Shown here: positions 43,267-53,905 of the stretch, in pieces
Numbering within the stretch: position 1 is the stretch's first letter
Layout: the number at the start of each line of letters is the position of its first letter
Source: Diabrotica undecimpunctata
Taxonomy: Eukaryota > Arthropoda > Insecta > Coleoptera > Chrysomelidae
NCBI RefSeq assembly: GCF_040954645.1
Contig: NC_092807.1
Coordinates: forward strand, 77,392,021-77,456,020
Direction of reading: 5' to 3'
DNA length: 64,000 bases
Position numbers and translations under genes: made by a program
Notes under the pieces: model-generated
Seen by the model: the letters and a program-made list of their open reading frames with translations, nothing else
Told to the model about the DNA's origin: nothing
Databases searched by the model: none

Positions 43267-45887
43267 ATTCAATTCAATACCGAAAAAAAAAACAATTACA
43301 GGAATTGTTACTAACAGAATTGGAGAAATTTAAACAAATTAAAGGAACAACACATCTAACCGAACATACAATAAAACTCAAACATAATACACCGATCAAA
43401 CAAAGATACAGGCCCCGAAACCCTACAATGCAGATCATAAACGATGAGATAGATAAGATGCTAGAAGAGAACGTGATAGAAAAATCTAATAGCCCGTACA
43501 GTTCCCCCATCGTCCTAGTAAAAAAGAAGGATAACAACGGATACAGATTTTGCATCGATTTTAGGAAAATCAACGACATCTCAGAAAAAGATGCCTACCC
43601 ATTACCGTACATCAATCATATCCTAGAAAAGTTAAAATCTGCAAAATATTTTACCACGTTAGATCTAAAAAATGGATATTGGCAAGTACCACTTTCCGAA
43701 GCAAGCAAACCCTTGACCGCTTTCATAGCACCAGGAAAAGGACTATTCCAGTTCAAAGTACTTCCATTCGGATTACTAGATACAATAATCGGCCCAGAAA
43801 TGGAACCACATGCATTCGCCTGTTTAGACGACATAATAGTACTGGGGAAAACGTTCGAGGAACATATGGAAAACTTAAAAGAAGTACTTCACAGACTACA
43901 GCAGGCCAAACTACGAATTAATATAGACAAATGTAAATTCTGCAAAGAAGAGATAAATTATTTAGGCCATGTAGTAAACAAAACGGGAATAAAAGTGGAC
44001 GACAACAAGACAAAAGCTATAGTCGAATATCCCGCGCCAAAAACCGTTAAACAACTACGCCGATTTTTGGGCATCATCTCATGGTATAGGAGATTTATAA
44101 AAGATTTTTCACGAACTACAGCCCCTTTAACAAAGCTACTAAAGAAAAAACAACATTGGACTTGGGACAGAGACCAAGAGGAAGCATTTAACAAAATAAA
44201 ATTACTACTGACACAAGCTCCAATACTGATCTGCCCGGACTTCCAGAAAAGATTTTTGTTACAATCGGACGCTTCGAACCACGGTTTAGGAGTAGCTTTA
44301 GTACAAACAAACGACGAAGGACAGGAACAAGTCATCGCTTACGCAAGTCGAACCCTAACAAATGCCGAAAAAAATTACAGCGTGACAGAAAAAGAACTAC
44401 TAGCGATCATCTTCGGTGTAGAAAAGATGAAACCCTACATCGAAGGATACCCATTTTCAATTATCACAGATCATCAAAGTCTACGATACTTACAAACAAT
44501 GGAAAACCCTACAGGTAGAATAGCTAGATGGGCAATGCTGCTGCAACAATTTGACTTCGATGTCATTTACAGAAAGGGCTCCCAGAACGTACTGGCCGAC
44601 GCGCTCTCTAGAGAACCAGTAGATCTGGTTTGCATAATAAACGTAGAAGATGTAGAACCCGACGAATGGTACAATAAAGCTTTAAATAAAATCCAGACAA
44701 ATCCGCAACTATTTCCAGACTACTCTATCAAAGATGGACTTCTCTATCGACACTTCTGGGACAAATACGATTTAAAAGAGACAGAGGTATCCAACCCCTG
44801 GAAACTATGCATCCCAAACCACAAGAGACAACAACTCCTGGCAGAAAACCACGAGCAACCGACCGCAGGACATCTAGGAATAGCCAAAACAATAACCCGC
44901 CTAGCTAGAAAATACTACTGGCCAGGGATGTTTAAAGACGCCGCAAAGTTCGTCAGGAACTGCAAGAACTGTCAGCAATTTAAGCCGCAACAAAGCTTAA
45001 CTCCAGGCCGCATGCAATCTACACAAATTCCGCCACATCCATGGCACACCGTTTCAACCGACATCATAGGACCCCTTCCAACATCCAGCAAAGGAAACAA
45101 ATATATAATGACATTCCAGGACACCTTTTCAAAATGGGTCGAAGCCATACCGATCAGAACAGCAACGGCAAAATCAGTCTGTCAGAACTTAAAAGATAAA
45201 ATCATTATGAGATTCGGATCACCCAAAGAGTTAATATCAGACAACGCAAGAACATACGAGAACAGGGAAGTACGAAAGTTGCTAGATGAATTCCAGATTT
45301 CTAAAAGAAACATTCCGCCATATTCACCCCAGAATAATCCAGTAGAAAGAACAAACAGAGTAATCAAAACAATGATAGCTCAGTTCTGCGATAATAACCA
45401 TAAGAAATGGGACACGAGCCTTCCAGAACTACTATTCGCATATAATACAGCTAAACACGATTCAACGGGTTTCTCCCCAGCCTTCCTGAACTTTGGACAC
45501 GAACTAGAAATTCCAAGTAAAGTCGTAAAAACCCCAAACGACACACAACATACCGATCAAAACATAAAATGGCATAAACTACGAGAAACATTCGAACTAG
45601 TACGTACAAACCTGGCAAAAGCCTTTACAACTCAAAGCCATTACTACAACTTACGACGAAGAGAGTGGAAACCCACAATAAACGACAAAGTCATGAAAAG
45701 GGAATACCAACTCTCAAATGCCGCCAAAAATTTTAACGCCAAATTAGCACCGAAATTTTCAGGCCCATATACTATAACAAAAGTGTGTTCTAATGTAATA
45801 TTCAAATTAAAACATGATAAAAACCGTACAATAACAGCTTATATCAAAGACCTAAAACCCGCATTTACCGATTTCCCTACTCCTTAA
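43263..45887 (+). CDS. Gypsy Pol: reverse transcriptase, RNase H, integrase
   Basis: 874 uninterrupted codons. RT: SPIVLVKKKDNNGYRFCIDF, TTLDLKNGYWQV, FKVLPFGL, then CLDDIIV. About ten residues of the conserved xNAPATFxRLM block between PFGL and the next helix are absent, and the usual Tyr before LDD is Cys. RNase H: FLLQSDASNHGLG, EKELLAI, TDHQSLRYL, VLADALSREP. Integrase: HHCC (ending CKNCQQF), STDIIGPLP, ISDNARTYEN and NPVERTNRVIK carry the DDE residues. A C-terminal KFSGPYTITKV module follows. RNase H and integrase look functional; RT probably is not. Confidence 0.92.
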   Translation: MNSIQYRKKKQLQELLLTELEKFKQIKGTTHLTEHTIKLKHNTPIKQRYRPRNPTMQIINDEIDKMLEENVIEKSNSPYSSPIVLVKKKDNNGYRFCIDFRKINDISEKDAYPLPYINHILEKLKSAKYFTTLDLKNGYWQVPLSEASKPLTAFIAPGKGLFQFKVLPFGLLDTIIGPEMEPHAFACLDDIIVLGKTFEEHMENLKEVLHRLQQAKLRINIDKCKFCKEEINYLGHVVNKTGIKVDDNKTKAIVEYPAPKTVKQLRRFLGIISWYRRFIKDFSRTTAPLTKLLKKKQHWTWDRDQEEAFNKIKLLLTQAPILICPDFQKRFLLQSDASNHGLGVALVQTNDEGQEQVIAYASRTLTNAEKNYSVTEKELLAIIFGVEKMKPYIEGYPFSIITDHQSLRYLQTMENPTGRIARWAMLLQQFDFDVIYRKGSQNVLADALSREPVDLVCIINVEDVEPDEWYNKALNKIQTNPQLFPDYSIKDGLLYRHFWDKYDLKETEVSNPWKLCIPNHKRQQLLAENHEQPTAGHLGIAKTITRLARKYYWPGMFKDAAKFVRNCKNCQQFKPQQSLTPGRMQSTQIPPHPWHTVSTDIIGPLPTSSKGNKYIMTFQDTFSKWVEAIPIRTATAKSVCQNLKDKIIMRFGSPKELISDNARTYENREVRKLLDEFQISKRNIPPYSPQNNPVERTNRVIKTMIAQFCDNNHKKWDTSLPELLFAYNTAKHDSTGFSPAFLNFGHELEIPSKVVKTPNDTQHTDQNIKWHKLRETFELVRTNLAKAFTTQSHYYNLRRREWKPTINDKVMKREYQLSNAAKNFNAKLAPKFSGPYTITKVCSNVIFKLKHDKNRTITAYIKDLKPAFTDFPTP

Positions 45888-45964
45888 TCAGTCCAAGCAC
45901 TTACAGTCAACACCAAGTAGTGACAGTATATTTTAATACAGTTTACCAGTAACCTTCAAATATA

Positions 45965-46294
45965 ATGTCAGACACGTTAGAAATATATTACAGTGACATA
46001 GAAATGGACGGCACAGTTACGCCGCCACCATACACCGTTCCAGAATTAATATCACCATTGGGGAACACACCAAAACCTAACACCCCGGGCAAAGGCTGCG
46101 AGCCCCTGATAAAGGCTATTTCCAAATTTAAAAACCTTTTCGATGAACCAACCATGGGCATCACAAAAACTCAGAAAGTCCAGTCAATTCCAGTGTCAAT
46201 CCCGCTGCTCTCACTAATTCCGCCGCAGCATAAAGGAAAAAAATACAGACTGAGACTCCCGAACCGGGTGCTGAGGATAAAAACCAATAATTGA
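45965..46294 (+). CDS. Extra ORF downstream of pol with PPPY motif
   Basis: 109 codons starting 77 bp after the pol stop, in the place where env or accessory ORFs sit. It starts with an acidic stretch (DTLEIYYSDIEMDG), then PPPYTVPE, which fits the PPxY late-domain consensus that binds WW domains of NEDD4-type ligases. The C-terminus is basic (KGKKYRLRLPNRVLRIK). There is no signal peptide or membrane segment, so it is not an envelope. Function is unknown. Confidence 0.5.
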   Translation: MSDTLEIYYSDIEMDGTVTPPPYTVPELISPLGNTPKPNTPGKGCEPLIKAISKFKNLFDEPTMGITKTQKVQSIPVSIPLLSLIPPQHKGKKYRLRLPNRVLRIKTNN

Positions 46295-46487
46295 AGCCCC
46301 ACGAAGGAAGACGGTTTTTAAGAGAGAGGAAGACGATTTTTTTTTAAGAAGACGATATTTATTTTTTTTAGGGCGGACATTTTTTATTTCGATGTATTGT
46401 AAATTTTTTTTAGGGTAACCAAGTACCTGGCAAGGAATAAAAATAAAAAAATTTTGTTCCAAATTTTTTTTTTCCAGGAAGAGGGGG

Positions 46488-47408
46488 TGTAACGATGAGT
46501 CCAAGCCATCACCGTTAAACCAGCGTGCGCGCGAACCAACCCATGAAGTAGGAATGTATCGACAGTAGAAAGGGCAAAACTAATTACCAAGCTCCGCTAT
46601 ATAAACCGCAACATTTCCTGATAGAGAGAGAATCGACAGGTGTTGACTGAAGGTTCTCTTCTTCCCTACCCCCGGCTTGTGGACGTGTTGAGTCCCATAC
46701 CGCCGTTACCCGAAGAGCGTGTTGAGCTCTTCACTACCCGTACTCTGAAGCAGTCGTGTTGAGACTGTCGAGGAGTGTCCTATTAACCCGAATCACTTAA
46801 GGGACGTGTTGAGTTCCTTTCCTTTCTTTGTACCTATCGTCCGCTGTTATTAAATCGATACAACGTTCCCGTAAAATTTCAAATACACACTCGCTTGCCG
46901 ATAAGACTAATTTCATATGACAAGGTCAAACTTAATTTGAATAAATAGGCCAGGTACTGAGAAGACTAAACCAAATTGTAAATATGTACATAAGATTTTT
47001 GTAAATTTAATTTAAGGGCCTGCGTAGCGCAAGCGGTAGGATGCTCGCCTCGCAAGCTGGTGGTCCGGAGTTCGAATCCTACCGCCGGCAAGAACATCTA
47101 GACATTTTAAAAATGTCTATAGGCCCCAGGTCGACTCAGCCTGAATAAAAATGAGTACCTTGGGTAAAACCAGGGGTAATAATAGACGGTTGAAGCGTAG
47201 CACTGGCCATGTTACCTTCCTTGTATACCGTAGGCCCTAGATATAGCAGACTACCCTGCTATACTCCCAAAGCCGCGACAGCGGTATAAAACGGGAGACT
47301 ATTATTATATAATTTAAGGAAGACAATAAAGTTTTATTTTTATTTTGAACTCTGTGTCTGACTGTCTAAAAGCTACCCGGATAGTGACTCCCACGAGAGG
47401 ACATCACA
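46488..47408 (+). repeat. 3' LTR of the Gypsy element, containing a SINE
   Basis: Matches the 5' LTR over 619 bp after removal of the SINE and one 9-bp duplication copy. It lacks the 16-bp segment that follows GTGTTGAGT in the 5' copy. Confidence 0.93.
47018..47310 (+). mobile_element. tRNA-derived SINE in the 3' LTR
   Basis: The first ~73 bp are tRNA-like, with an A box (GCGCAAGCGGTAGGATGC region) and a B box (GGTCCGGAGTTCGAATCC), followed by a ~220-bp unrelated body. AATTTAAGG at 47009-47017 and 47311-47319 is the target duplication. The tail is a short (ATT)n. It would be transcribed by RNA polymerase III and mobilised by a LINE. Confidence 0.88.
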
Positions 47409-47832
47409 ACTTATGGTTCCCAAACGTGGACATTTATAAAAGCAAACATGGACAAAATCATAAAAACCCAAAGAGCAATGGAAAGACAAATGTTGCACAT
47501 AAGACTAATGGATAAAAAGAGAAACGAGTGGATAAGAGAGAAAACAAAAGGGATGTTAGACAAGAAGTTGCAAAATTGAAATGGAGATTTGCCGGACACA
47601 ATATAAGACAAAAAGAAGACCGATGGAACAAAATTCTTATAAGTTGGAGGCCGTGGGAATATAAACGAAGCAGAGAAAGGCCCCAAATGAGATGGGCAGA
47701 TGATAACAAGAAGCACGTGGGCTCTAGGTGGATGACTATAGCGACAGACAGAGAAGAATGGAAAAGGATTGGGGAGGCCTATGTCCAAAGATGGACCGAA
47801 GAAGGCTAATTAGATAGATAGATAGATAGATA

Positions 47833-48910
47833 GAAATGAAGACTAAACAGTCGTTAACATAGCGAAACCAATGGAGTATTTCAGGATTTTTCATGATCTG
47901 TGTGGATTCTAAATGATCCATAAATACATCAGCTAATAGAGGGGAGAGACAGCTACCCATGGTTAAGCTATCAGATTGTCTATAGTATTTGTTGTTGAAG
48001 ACAAAGAAATCTTGATGTAAACAAAGTTGTAATAGTTGGATAATGGAGTTTGTAGTAGATAGGGTAATGGAATTGGCTCTTAGAAGAGAGTGATCCAGAT
48101 TAATTGTTTCTTGTTTAGGGACAGAGGTGAATAGATTGCTAACATCAAATGAGAGCATAGTAATGTTGGGGTGAAGATTAATCTGTTGTAGGTGAGTAAC
48201 TAGATGACGTATTTTTGACTGAGGGTCACTTTGCACCATATTTTTTGTAATATGGTGCAAAATGTTCTGATAAGAAATCTGTAAAATGTTTGATATTTTC
48301 TTTTAATTTATATATAAACTTTTTAGAGGGGTCTGTTGTTAGTAAAGTGAAGTTATTATTATTGAGGAAAGTAGAGACTTTATTATTGTATGAAGTTTGG
48401 TCTAAAATCACTAGGCAGTTACCTTTGTCAGCTTTGCTGATAATTAAATTATTGGATTTGATTTGATTTTTGATAGATTTGACAGTATTTAAGTGTTCAT
48501 TACGTTTGTTTTGAGAGATTTTAGGAAAATTAGGTGTGAGATGGATGTTTTGGTCAGTGGAAGAAAAGTTGATAGATGAGGGGGTGTTGTAAGTGCTGTT
48601 GAAAAATTAAAAGAGGAATTTTTATTTTTGAATTTGTGTATAGTATTAAAACAGGAGTTTCTGATTGAAGTTTTTTTATTTAAAGGAACAGAGAGATTTT
48701 GGATGATGATGTCTAGCTCAATAGAGAGACTCTGAAGGTCTTTTTCAGAGACCTTATTTGGAATGGAGTATTTGAGGCCTAGATTTAGTAGGTGAAGTTC
48801 GTTATTGTCGCAGGTAACTGAAGAGAGATTTTTTAGTCTTGGGTGGAAAGAAAATTTAGAGAATTTACTGGCGGTACTGTTACTGTTACGATTTGATGAA
48901 TTAAGTTTTT
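47833..48910 (-). pseudogene. PLE reverse transcriptase N-terminal and catalytic part, broken
   Basis: Blocks in minus-strand order: SKADKGNCLVILD near 48440, then KFIYKLKENIKHF. From 48260 come TMLSFDVSNLFTSVP with the first catalytic Asp, TMGSCLSPLLADVFM, and WFRYVNDCLVFI, where the PLE YVDD box is YVND. The Asp-to-Asn change in the active site, plus a stop near 48620 and a break near 48230, make it inactive. It joins the 40.8-kb part across the nested insertion. Confidence 0.8.
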
Positions 48911-48960
48911 TTTTTTAATTTGATAGTTTAATTTTGATTGTAATCAAACAATGTAACTTT

Positions 48961-49319
48961 TATCAAATTCAACAAACTTAATATAGGACACAAATAGATC
49001 TTGTGAGTTCTAACTCCTCTGTAGTGAGAAATATTGAAAACGGTCTACCATAACTTAACCCATAAATCGAAAAAGGTTTAATCGAGACAAAATTTCGGCA
49101 ATTTACCCATAGGGTGTTGTAAGATTTTGGGATACTGTTTCCAACATCTAATAAATTTGGACAATACTGAAATAACTGCTTGTTTAGAAGACAGTATCTA
49201 ATAGTAGTAGGGTAGTAGCAGTAGTAAAGCGAGATTGTTTGGGTAAAAAAACGCATGTTTTACTTCATATGACAAGAAGGACTGAGATAGACCACCATCT
49301 ACTCTTAGACAATGAGTAT
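48961..49319 (-). pseudogene. BEL/Pao integrase relic, second piece
   Basis: On the minus strand the sequence reads LRVDGGLSQSFLSYEVKHA, then after degraded sequence MGKLPKF and YGRPFSI, matching the zinc-binding region and core start of BEL/Pao integrases. It is the continuation of the relic at 52.3-53.6 kb, separated by the pogo-type transposon inserted at a TA. Confidence 0.6.
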
Positions 49320-49743
49320 TAGGGTAGGTGGGGGTAAAAGTCCGCACTTTATATATATGCAATATTTGCCACACTTTTGATTGCAGTATACATATTAAAT
49401 TTGTCAGGCCATTAGGATAACTAATGCCATTAGCTCTAAATATAAAACAACAGCTAAACAGCTGTAAGAAAAAAAACTATAGCGGAAAGTACAATATTTT
49501 ACAAATCGGATTCTTGCCCCATTAATTGGGGCAAAAGTCCGCATAGCGGATCTTTGCCCCCTTTGAATAAAAATAATTTTATAAAAATAAAAATTAACAA
49601 CGTATCAAATAAAAATCTTTATTTTGTCAAAAAACATGATCTAAAAACTTATAAACATACAAACAAGTAAATATATGACCTAAACACAAAAAGATAAAAA
49701 ATAAAAGAAATTTTTAAAAGCTGAAACACTTTTTAGGTTACAA

Positions 49744-52171
49744 CTAGTGCAACATTAAATCACTTAAATCGGTTGAAAAGCTCACAAAGTCCTTAAATCT
49801 AGCAGAACTGCCTAGCAATGGCTTGGAAAGTTTCCTTATAATGTCTGTCTTGTTAACAAAAAACTCTTCTTCAGTTTCTGAAAAACGCATTGTATTGGGT
49901 GCCCTTCTATAATAAATACCACTGTAACCCTCATCTACTATTACAGTAATTCGCATAACATACATTCGAAATGAGTCCTTGGTTTTGCCGTAAACTTTTA
50001 CTATAGCAAACTCTCCTGGACTTAATTCGGATAATTCATTATCAGCATCACTTTCAGAAAAACTTGAATTGCTGCTACTATCATGAAGTGATATTTGCGC
50101 GTCCGAGTCAGAAGAATATTCATATTCCTTTTTATTTAGTATATTTTGTTTTTCTTCAAATACTTTTCTTACTGTATTTTTATTTTCCTTAATGCTTTCC
50201 TTCCTTTTTTTCTCGTTTATTTTGTATTTCTTCTCCAGCTCTGAGATTTCCATTTGCTCTTTATGTGGAGTAGATGTCAGAAGTGTAGATTTCAATCCTT
50301 TTCTTGTTCGTTTTCTCTTTTTTGTTAGTTTTGGCAACGGAATGATATCTGACGGTAACGTAGTAGACATTTCATTTTTCGAGCTTCCGGGTTTTGATTC
50401 CCGGTTACTTGAAATGCTAGCTCTATCTGGTAGATTTTCAACATTTCGTTCTTCTGCTTCACCACTTGCTTCTTCTGCTTTACTATTTAGTTCTTCTGCT
50501 TTGTCATTTTCCTGACTTTTGTCTTCGTCAAATACAATTCTTAATTGTGTATCTTTATTATTTCGGTCAAGATCATCTACTTCTTCTTGCTCTTGTTCAG
50601 TTACTGGAGAAGGTAAAAAATCTTCTTCAGTAAAGATATTTTCATCTAAAGGGAAAATACCTGTCATTTTAAATCCATTAACAGCTTTTTCTATAGTAGC
50701 AGTTTTCTCATAGGCCTGCTTAAATAATCCAGCGACGTGGTATTCTGTGACTACTTGACCGGGATTAGATGTGGTCCAATTATCACACAAATCATCATAG
50801 TAAGCTTTTAATGGCCTAAAAAAGTTTCTGTCCAGTGGTTGAGTTCGATGGCTGCTATGAGGTGGGAGGCTGAGCAAATGGATGTTATTATTTTTTGCGT
50901 AAGTGATGGCTTCTAGAGTGGTATGGGATATGTGGTTATCCAAAATTAATAGCACTGGGCTTTCAGCGGAAGGATTTGTATATTTGCGAAAGTGCTCCAA
51001 AAATTGAAGAAACTTAACGGAATTCATGTATCCAGAATCAGTTACAGCCAAAACAGAACCAGTTGGAGCGTCCTTTATCAAAAGAGGATTTAGTCTTTTG
51101 CGTGCGAAAATAAAGAATGGTGGAACATAGTGTCCTGTTGCACTCATAGGACATGCAGCTGTCACAGTTCTTCCTTGCTCTGCAGCTACATTTTTTGCTA
51201 CTTCTTTTTTTCCAGTGGGAGCAACATGTTTAGGTAATTTATTTGGCACTGTTTGTAGACCAGTCTCATCCATGTTGTAGATTTTATTCGCTGGAAATTT
51301 ATATTTCTCCAAGACAGATTTTAAATTTTGAAAATACTGTGTCAATTGATGTTTGTTGAACCCCATGGTCCTAGCTACACTGGTTTTTCGTGGTGTACGT
51401 AGTGAAAGGCGGTTTCGTTTCATAAAATTTCTAGTCCAATCTCTACCTGCTAGTTTTGATTGCTTAGAAAATTGATGCTGAATACCATTTCGTTCTGCAA
51501 ACTGATATGCCAGAAAACGAAGCGATTTTAGGGTGAGCCCATAGAAACGTAAGTCTAAAGCTTTACAATGGTCCACTATTTGCTTTTCCTGTTCTGGAGT
51601 AAATACAGGTCGAAATCTACCCAAGAAATTAACGCTTCTGTCCGCTTTTAGCCTCTTTCGAATGGTAGATTCATCATAGCCAAGAGTTCTACCTATTTCT
51701 CGTGTTGATAGACCCCTTTCCTTTAAATGTTTAGCCTGCATAAAAACATCGTCTGTAAATGGTCTTAGGTTCTCATTTTTTCTCTTGTACGTCCTAAAAC
51801 AAAAACGTAATTTTTACAAACAAACAAACAAAAACGTAATTTATACAAACTTCTAAAAAAAACTTTATGAAATAAGTAAAATTCTAGATAATAAACAAAA
51901 ACTTCCTTAATGAGGCAAAAATCCGCATGCGGATCTTTGCCCCTTCCGACATGCGGACTTTTACCCCAAAGTTCACTATTAATTTTAGCTAGGCTTGTTT
52001 GGAACAAACTAACCTCAAATTAAAGATTTTGTGTCTTAACATTATTTGCAATAAACCGGCTTACATAAATTAGTTAAAAGACTTTTTAGAAAAATAGTTT
52101 AACACATACAATCTTCAAAAGAATGAAAAAAAAAATTAGATTAGAACAGCAAAATTTAAAACTTACCTCAT
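49744..52171 (-). CDS. Pogo/CENP-B-like transposase, two exons, intact
   Basis: Exon 1 ends ATGAG at 52171-52167, followed by GTAAGT. The acceptor TTTTAG lies at 51799-51794, and exon 2 starts at 51793. Splicing (373-bp intron) gives an in-frame protein of ~684 residues beginning MRTYKRKNENLRPF. It has a psq-type HTH (GLSTREIGRTLGYDESTIRKR), a CENP-B-type second domain (RDWTRNFMKRNRLSLRTP) and a DDE_1 core: YNMDETGLQTVP, VLLILDNHISHT, HSSHRTQPLDRNFF. The C-terminus is acidic and Ser-rich with basic KKRKRTRKG. No stop interrupts 665 codons of exon 2. Confidence 0.9.
51905..51970. promoter_or_regulatory. Subterminal transposase-site-like repeats inside the intron
   Basis: GGCAAAAATCCGCATGCGGA is followed by TCTTTGCCCC and then ATGCGGACTTTTACCCC: three copies in alternating orientation of the TIR core CAAAAGTCCGCA. 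They sit in the transposase intron, ~360 bp from the right end, and mirror a similar cluster near the left end. Confidence 0.6.
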
Positions 52172-52332
52172 ATTTTCGTTAACTACCGCCGCACGAAACA
52201 CGTGTATAATCTACAGCGCTGTTCGAAAGGTACTGACCGATCCATGTGTGAATCAAGTTAATATATTCGCTCTGTCATCTAGAAAGCGTGTGCGGATTCT
52301 TACCCCATGCGGACTTTTGCCCCCACCTACCC

Positions 52333-53640
52333 TATCATCTAAAAATACTCTCAACTTACGAAATGGTTTCGGAAACGAGTTTGATTGAAAATGTTCTTCA
52401 AAATGCTTTTCCTGTGTAAATCTGCAAAGAATAATCAACTAGCTTTCCAATTCTACCAAAGCCAAGGGTTCACAGCGTTTCGATTTTTTATAACGAGAGT
52501 TCTGCGCGAATTTCAGCATAAAAGCGAAAATTCTTTGGATCGAGGTAACAGACGATTAATTTTTTAGCAAACAAGACAAAAATGTTCCTTACGAGTGGAA
52601 ACAAACACTAAAGTAAGGATTTTTCCTCCAATGAGGGAGGAACCTCTGGAAAAATTAATGTAATATGCAGAAACGAAGGACCTGTTAACCAGTCTCATTT
52701 TGATAGAAAAGCAGCCGGTAGCATACCTCGCGAAGGCGCATCGGCTGCATTATTTCGAGATTTAATATAATGCAAAGAATAATTTTGACTATAGGTCTGG
52801 ATATACGAAATGCGATTTGCGACGAAAGTTTTGAATCTCGAGGGTACTTTTAATCCAGTGGAATACGATTTGAGAATCTAACCAAGCATACACATCTTGA
52901 AATATTATATGCTTCCACGACTGTAACACAAATGACATACGTTTTACTAAATGAACAGCAGCTAACAATTTCAATCGAGATATAGTAATCTGTTTTATAG
53001 GAGCTACTTTCGATTTGGCACACAGTAAATTAACTTGAACTAGGTTACAAGTATCATTACTACGAATATAAACGACACAAGCATATCCCTTTTCTCTAGC
53101 ATCGGCAAATCCATGAAGCTTTGAGATGGGACAAGAAATATTCAAAAAACGATTAATTTTAAACTGTGAAATAAGAGATTATCCCATTTAAGACCTGTTG
53201 CCCAAAGTTGTTGGATTAAATGTTTATTGCAAAAGGTAATAGATGTCAAGTAACCACAAGGGTCCTAAATTCGAGCTAATTCGGATAAAAACGATCTTTT
53301 GATACAGAGGACCTCTTGCAATTTGACTGAAAATTGAAACACATCGGACTGTGAAATCCACTTTAAACCAAGGATTTTTAATGAAGGACCATTTGAATAA
53401 TTATAATTATTCTGCATAATAATTCTGCATCAAAATTAATGGAGTGAGGATTAATACGGGATTCAGGAATAGCAACACCAATTTGGTATCATTTCCGTAA
53501 CTCAAAGCCTCCTAACTTTAACATAGAGACTAATTCTTCAACTAAAGTTTGTGCGTCTTCGAGAGTTAAAGCACCAAAAACAAAATCATCTATGGGAGTT
53601 CGGTTCTGCATCGATAACTATAATGTATTCAATATGGGCT
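52333..53640 (-). pseudogene. BEL/Pao retrotransposon pol relic
   Basis: The clearest segment (53145-52789) is the RNase H-like region: KLHGFADAREKGYACVVYIRS, then KSKVAPIKQITISRLKLLAAV and DSQIVFHWIKS. Downstream, degraded ADAPSRGM and WLTGPSFL (52750-52660) match the BEL pattern before integrase, and LRVFLDD near 52350 begins the integrase zinc region. Upstream RT traces (GNDTKLV and flanks, 53200-53600) are heavily decayed with many stops. Confidence 0.7.
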
Positions 53641-53869
53641 CCGAATATTTTTAACATTAACAAAGTTTAATGTAAGTTATAAATTGCGAATCTTAGTGAT
53701 ATATTGAAATAAACTGTAAGTGTACAAACTCTTTACATAATATCCAGTTAAATTAGCATTAAAGTCACCAAATTGCAATTATTTGTTATTGTTGTCAATA
53801 AACAAATCCAGTTTTACCAGCAAATAACCGCTTTTAGTAAAGACCGATATACCTGTTTTAGCAGGTGTA
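53641..53869. other. Spacer, no feature recognised
   Basis: AT-rich; may include the decayed 5' part of the BEL relic. Confidence 0.3.
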
Positions 53870-53905
53870 CAGGGTCGGACTTACTTTTCACAAACGTTTA
53901 TCGAA

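Larger units (their letters stand above)
40860..47408 (+). mobile_element. Complete Gypsy LTR retrotransposon
   Basis: Two LTRs (40860-41493 and 46488-47408) differ at only a handful of bases, apart from a 16-bp deletion and a SINE in the second. ACTT at 40856-40859 and 47409-47412 is the 4-bp target duplication. In between are a primer-binding site, gag, protease, pol (RT, RNase H, integrase), a 109-codon extra ORF and a purine tract (GGAAGAGGGGG, 46477-46487). It is the youngest LTR element in the window but has a deletion in RT. Confidence 0.93.
40803..47832 (+). mobile_element. 5'-truncated RTE-like LINE fragment hosting the Gypsy element
   Basis: LINE sequence occupies 40803-40859 and 47413-47832, split by the Gypsy insertion. 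The left piece encodes TKVYNQCVLPVLTYG-type sequence and the right piece continues with SQTWTFIKANMDKI and the tail (47528-47809: RFAGHNIRQKEDRW, KRSRERPQMRWADD, AYVQRWTEEG). The element ends in (GATA)n. The 11-bp PLE target duplication surrounds it. Confidence 0.85.
49322..52330 (-). mobile_element. Complete pogo/jerky-type DNA transposon (3.0 kb)
   Basis: The ends GGGTAGGTGGGGG and CCCCCACCTACCC are part of ~25-bp near-perfect TIRs that continue into (T/C)AAAAGTCCGCA. TA flanks both sides (49320-49321 and 52331-52332). Subterminal repeats of GGGGCAAAAGTCCGCA and GCGGATCTTTGCCCC types lie at ~49510-49560 and ~51910-51970. The single gene inside is undamaged, so the element may be active or only recently silenced. 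Confidence 0.93.

Noticed and set aside
45888..46490. Envelope gene in the second Gypsy element
   Set aside because: The ORF downstream of pol lacks a signal peptide, furin site, fusion peptide and membrane anchor.
47018..47090. A functional tRNA gene
   Set aside because: A and B boxes are present, but the sequence is joined to a 220-bp body with a target duplication, so it is the head of a SINE.
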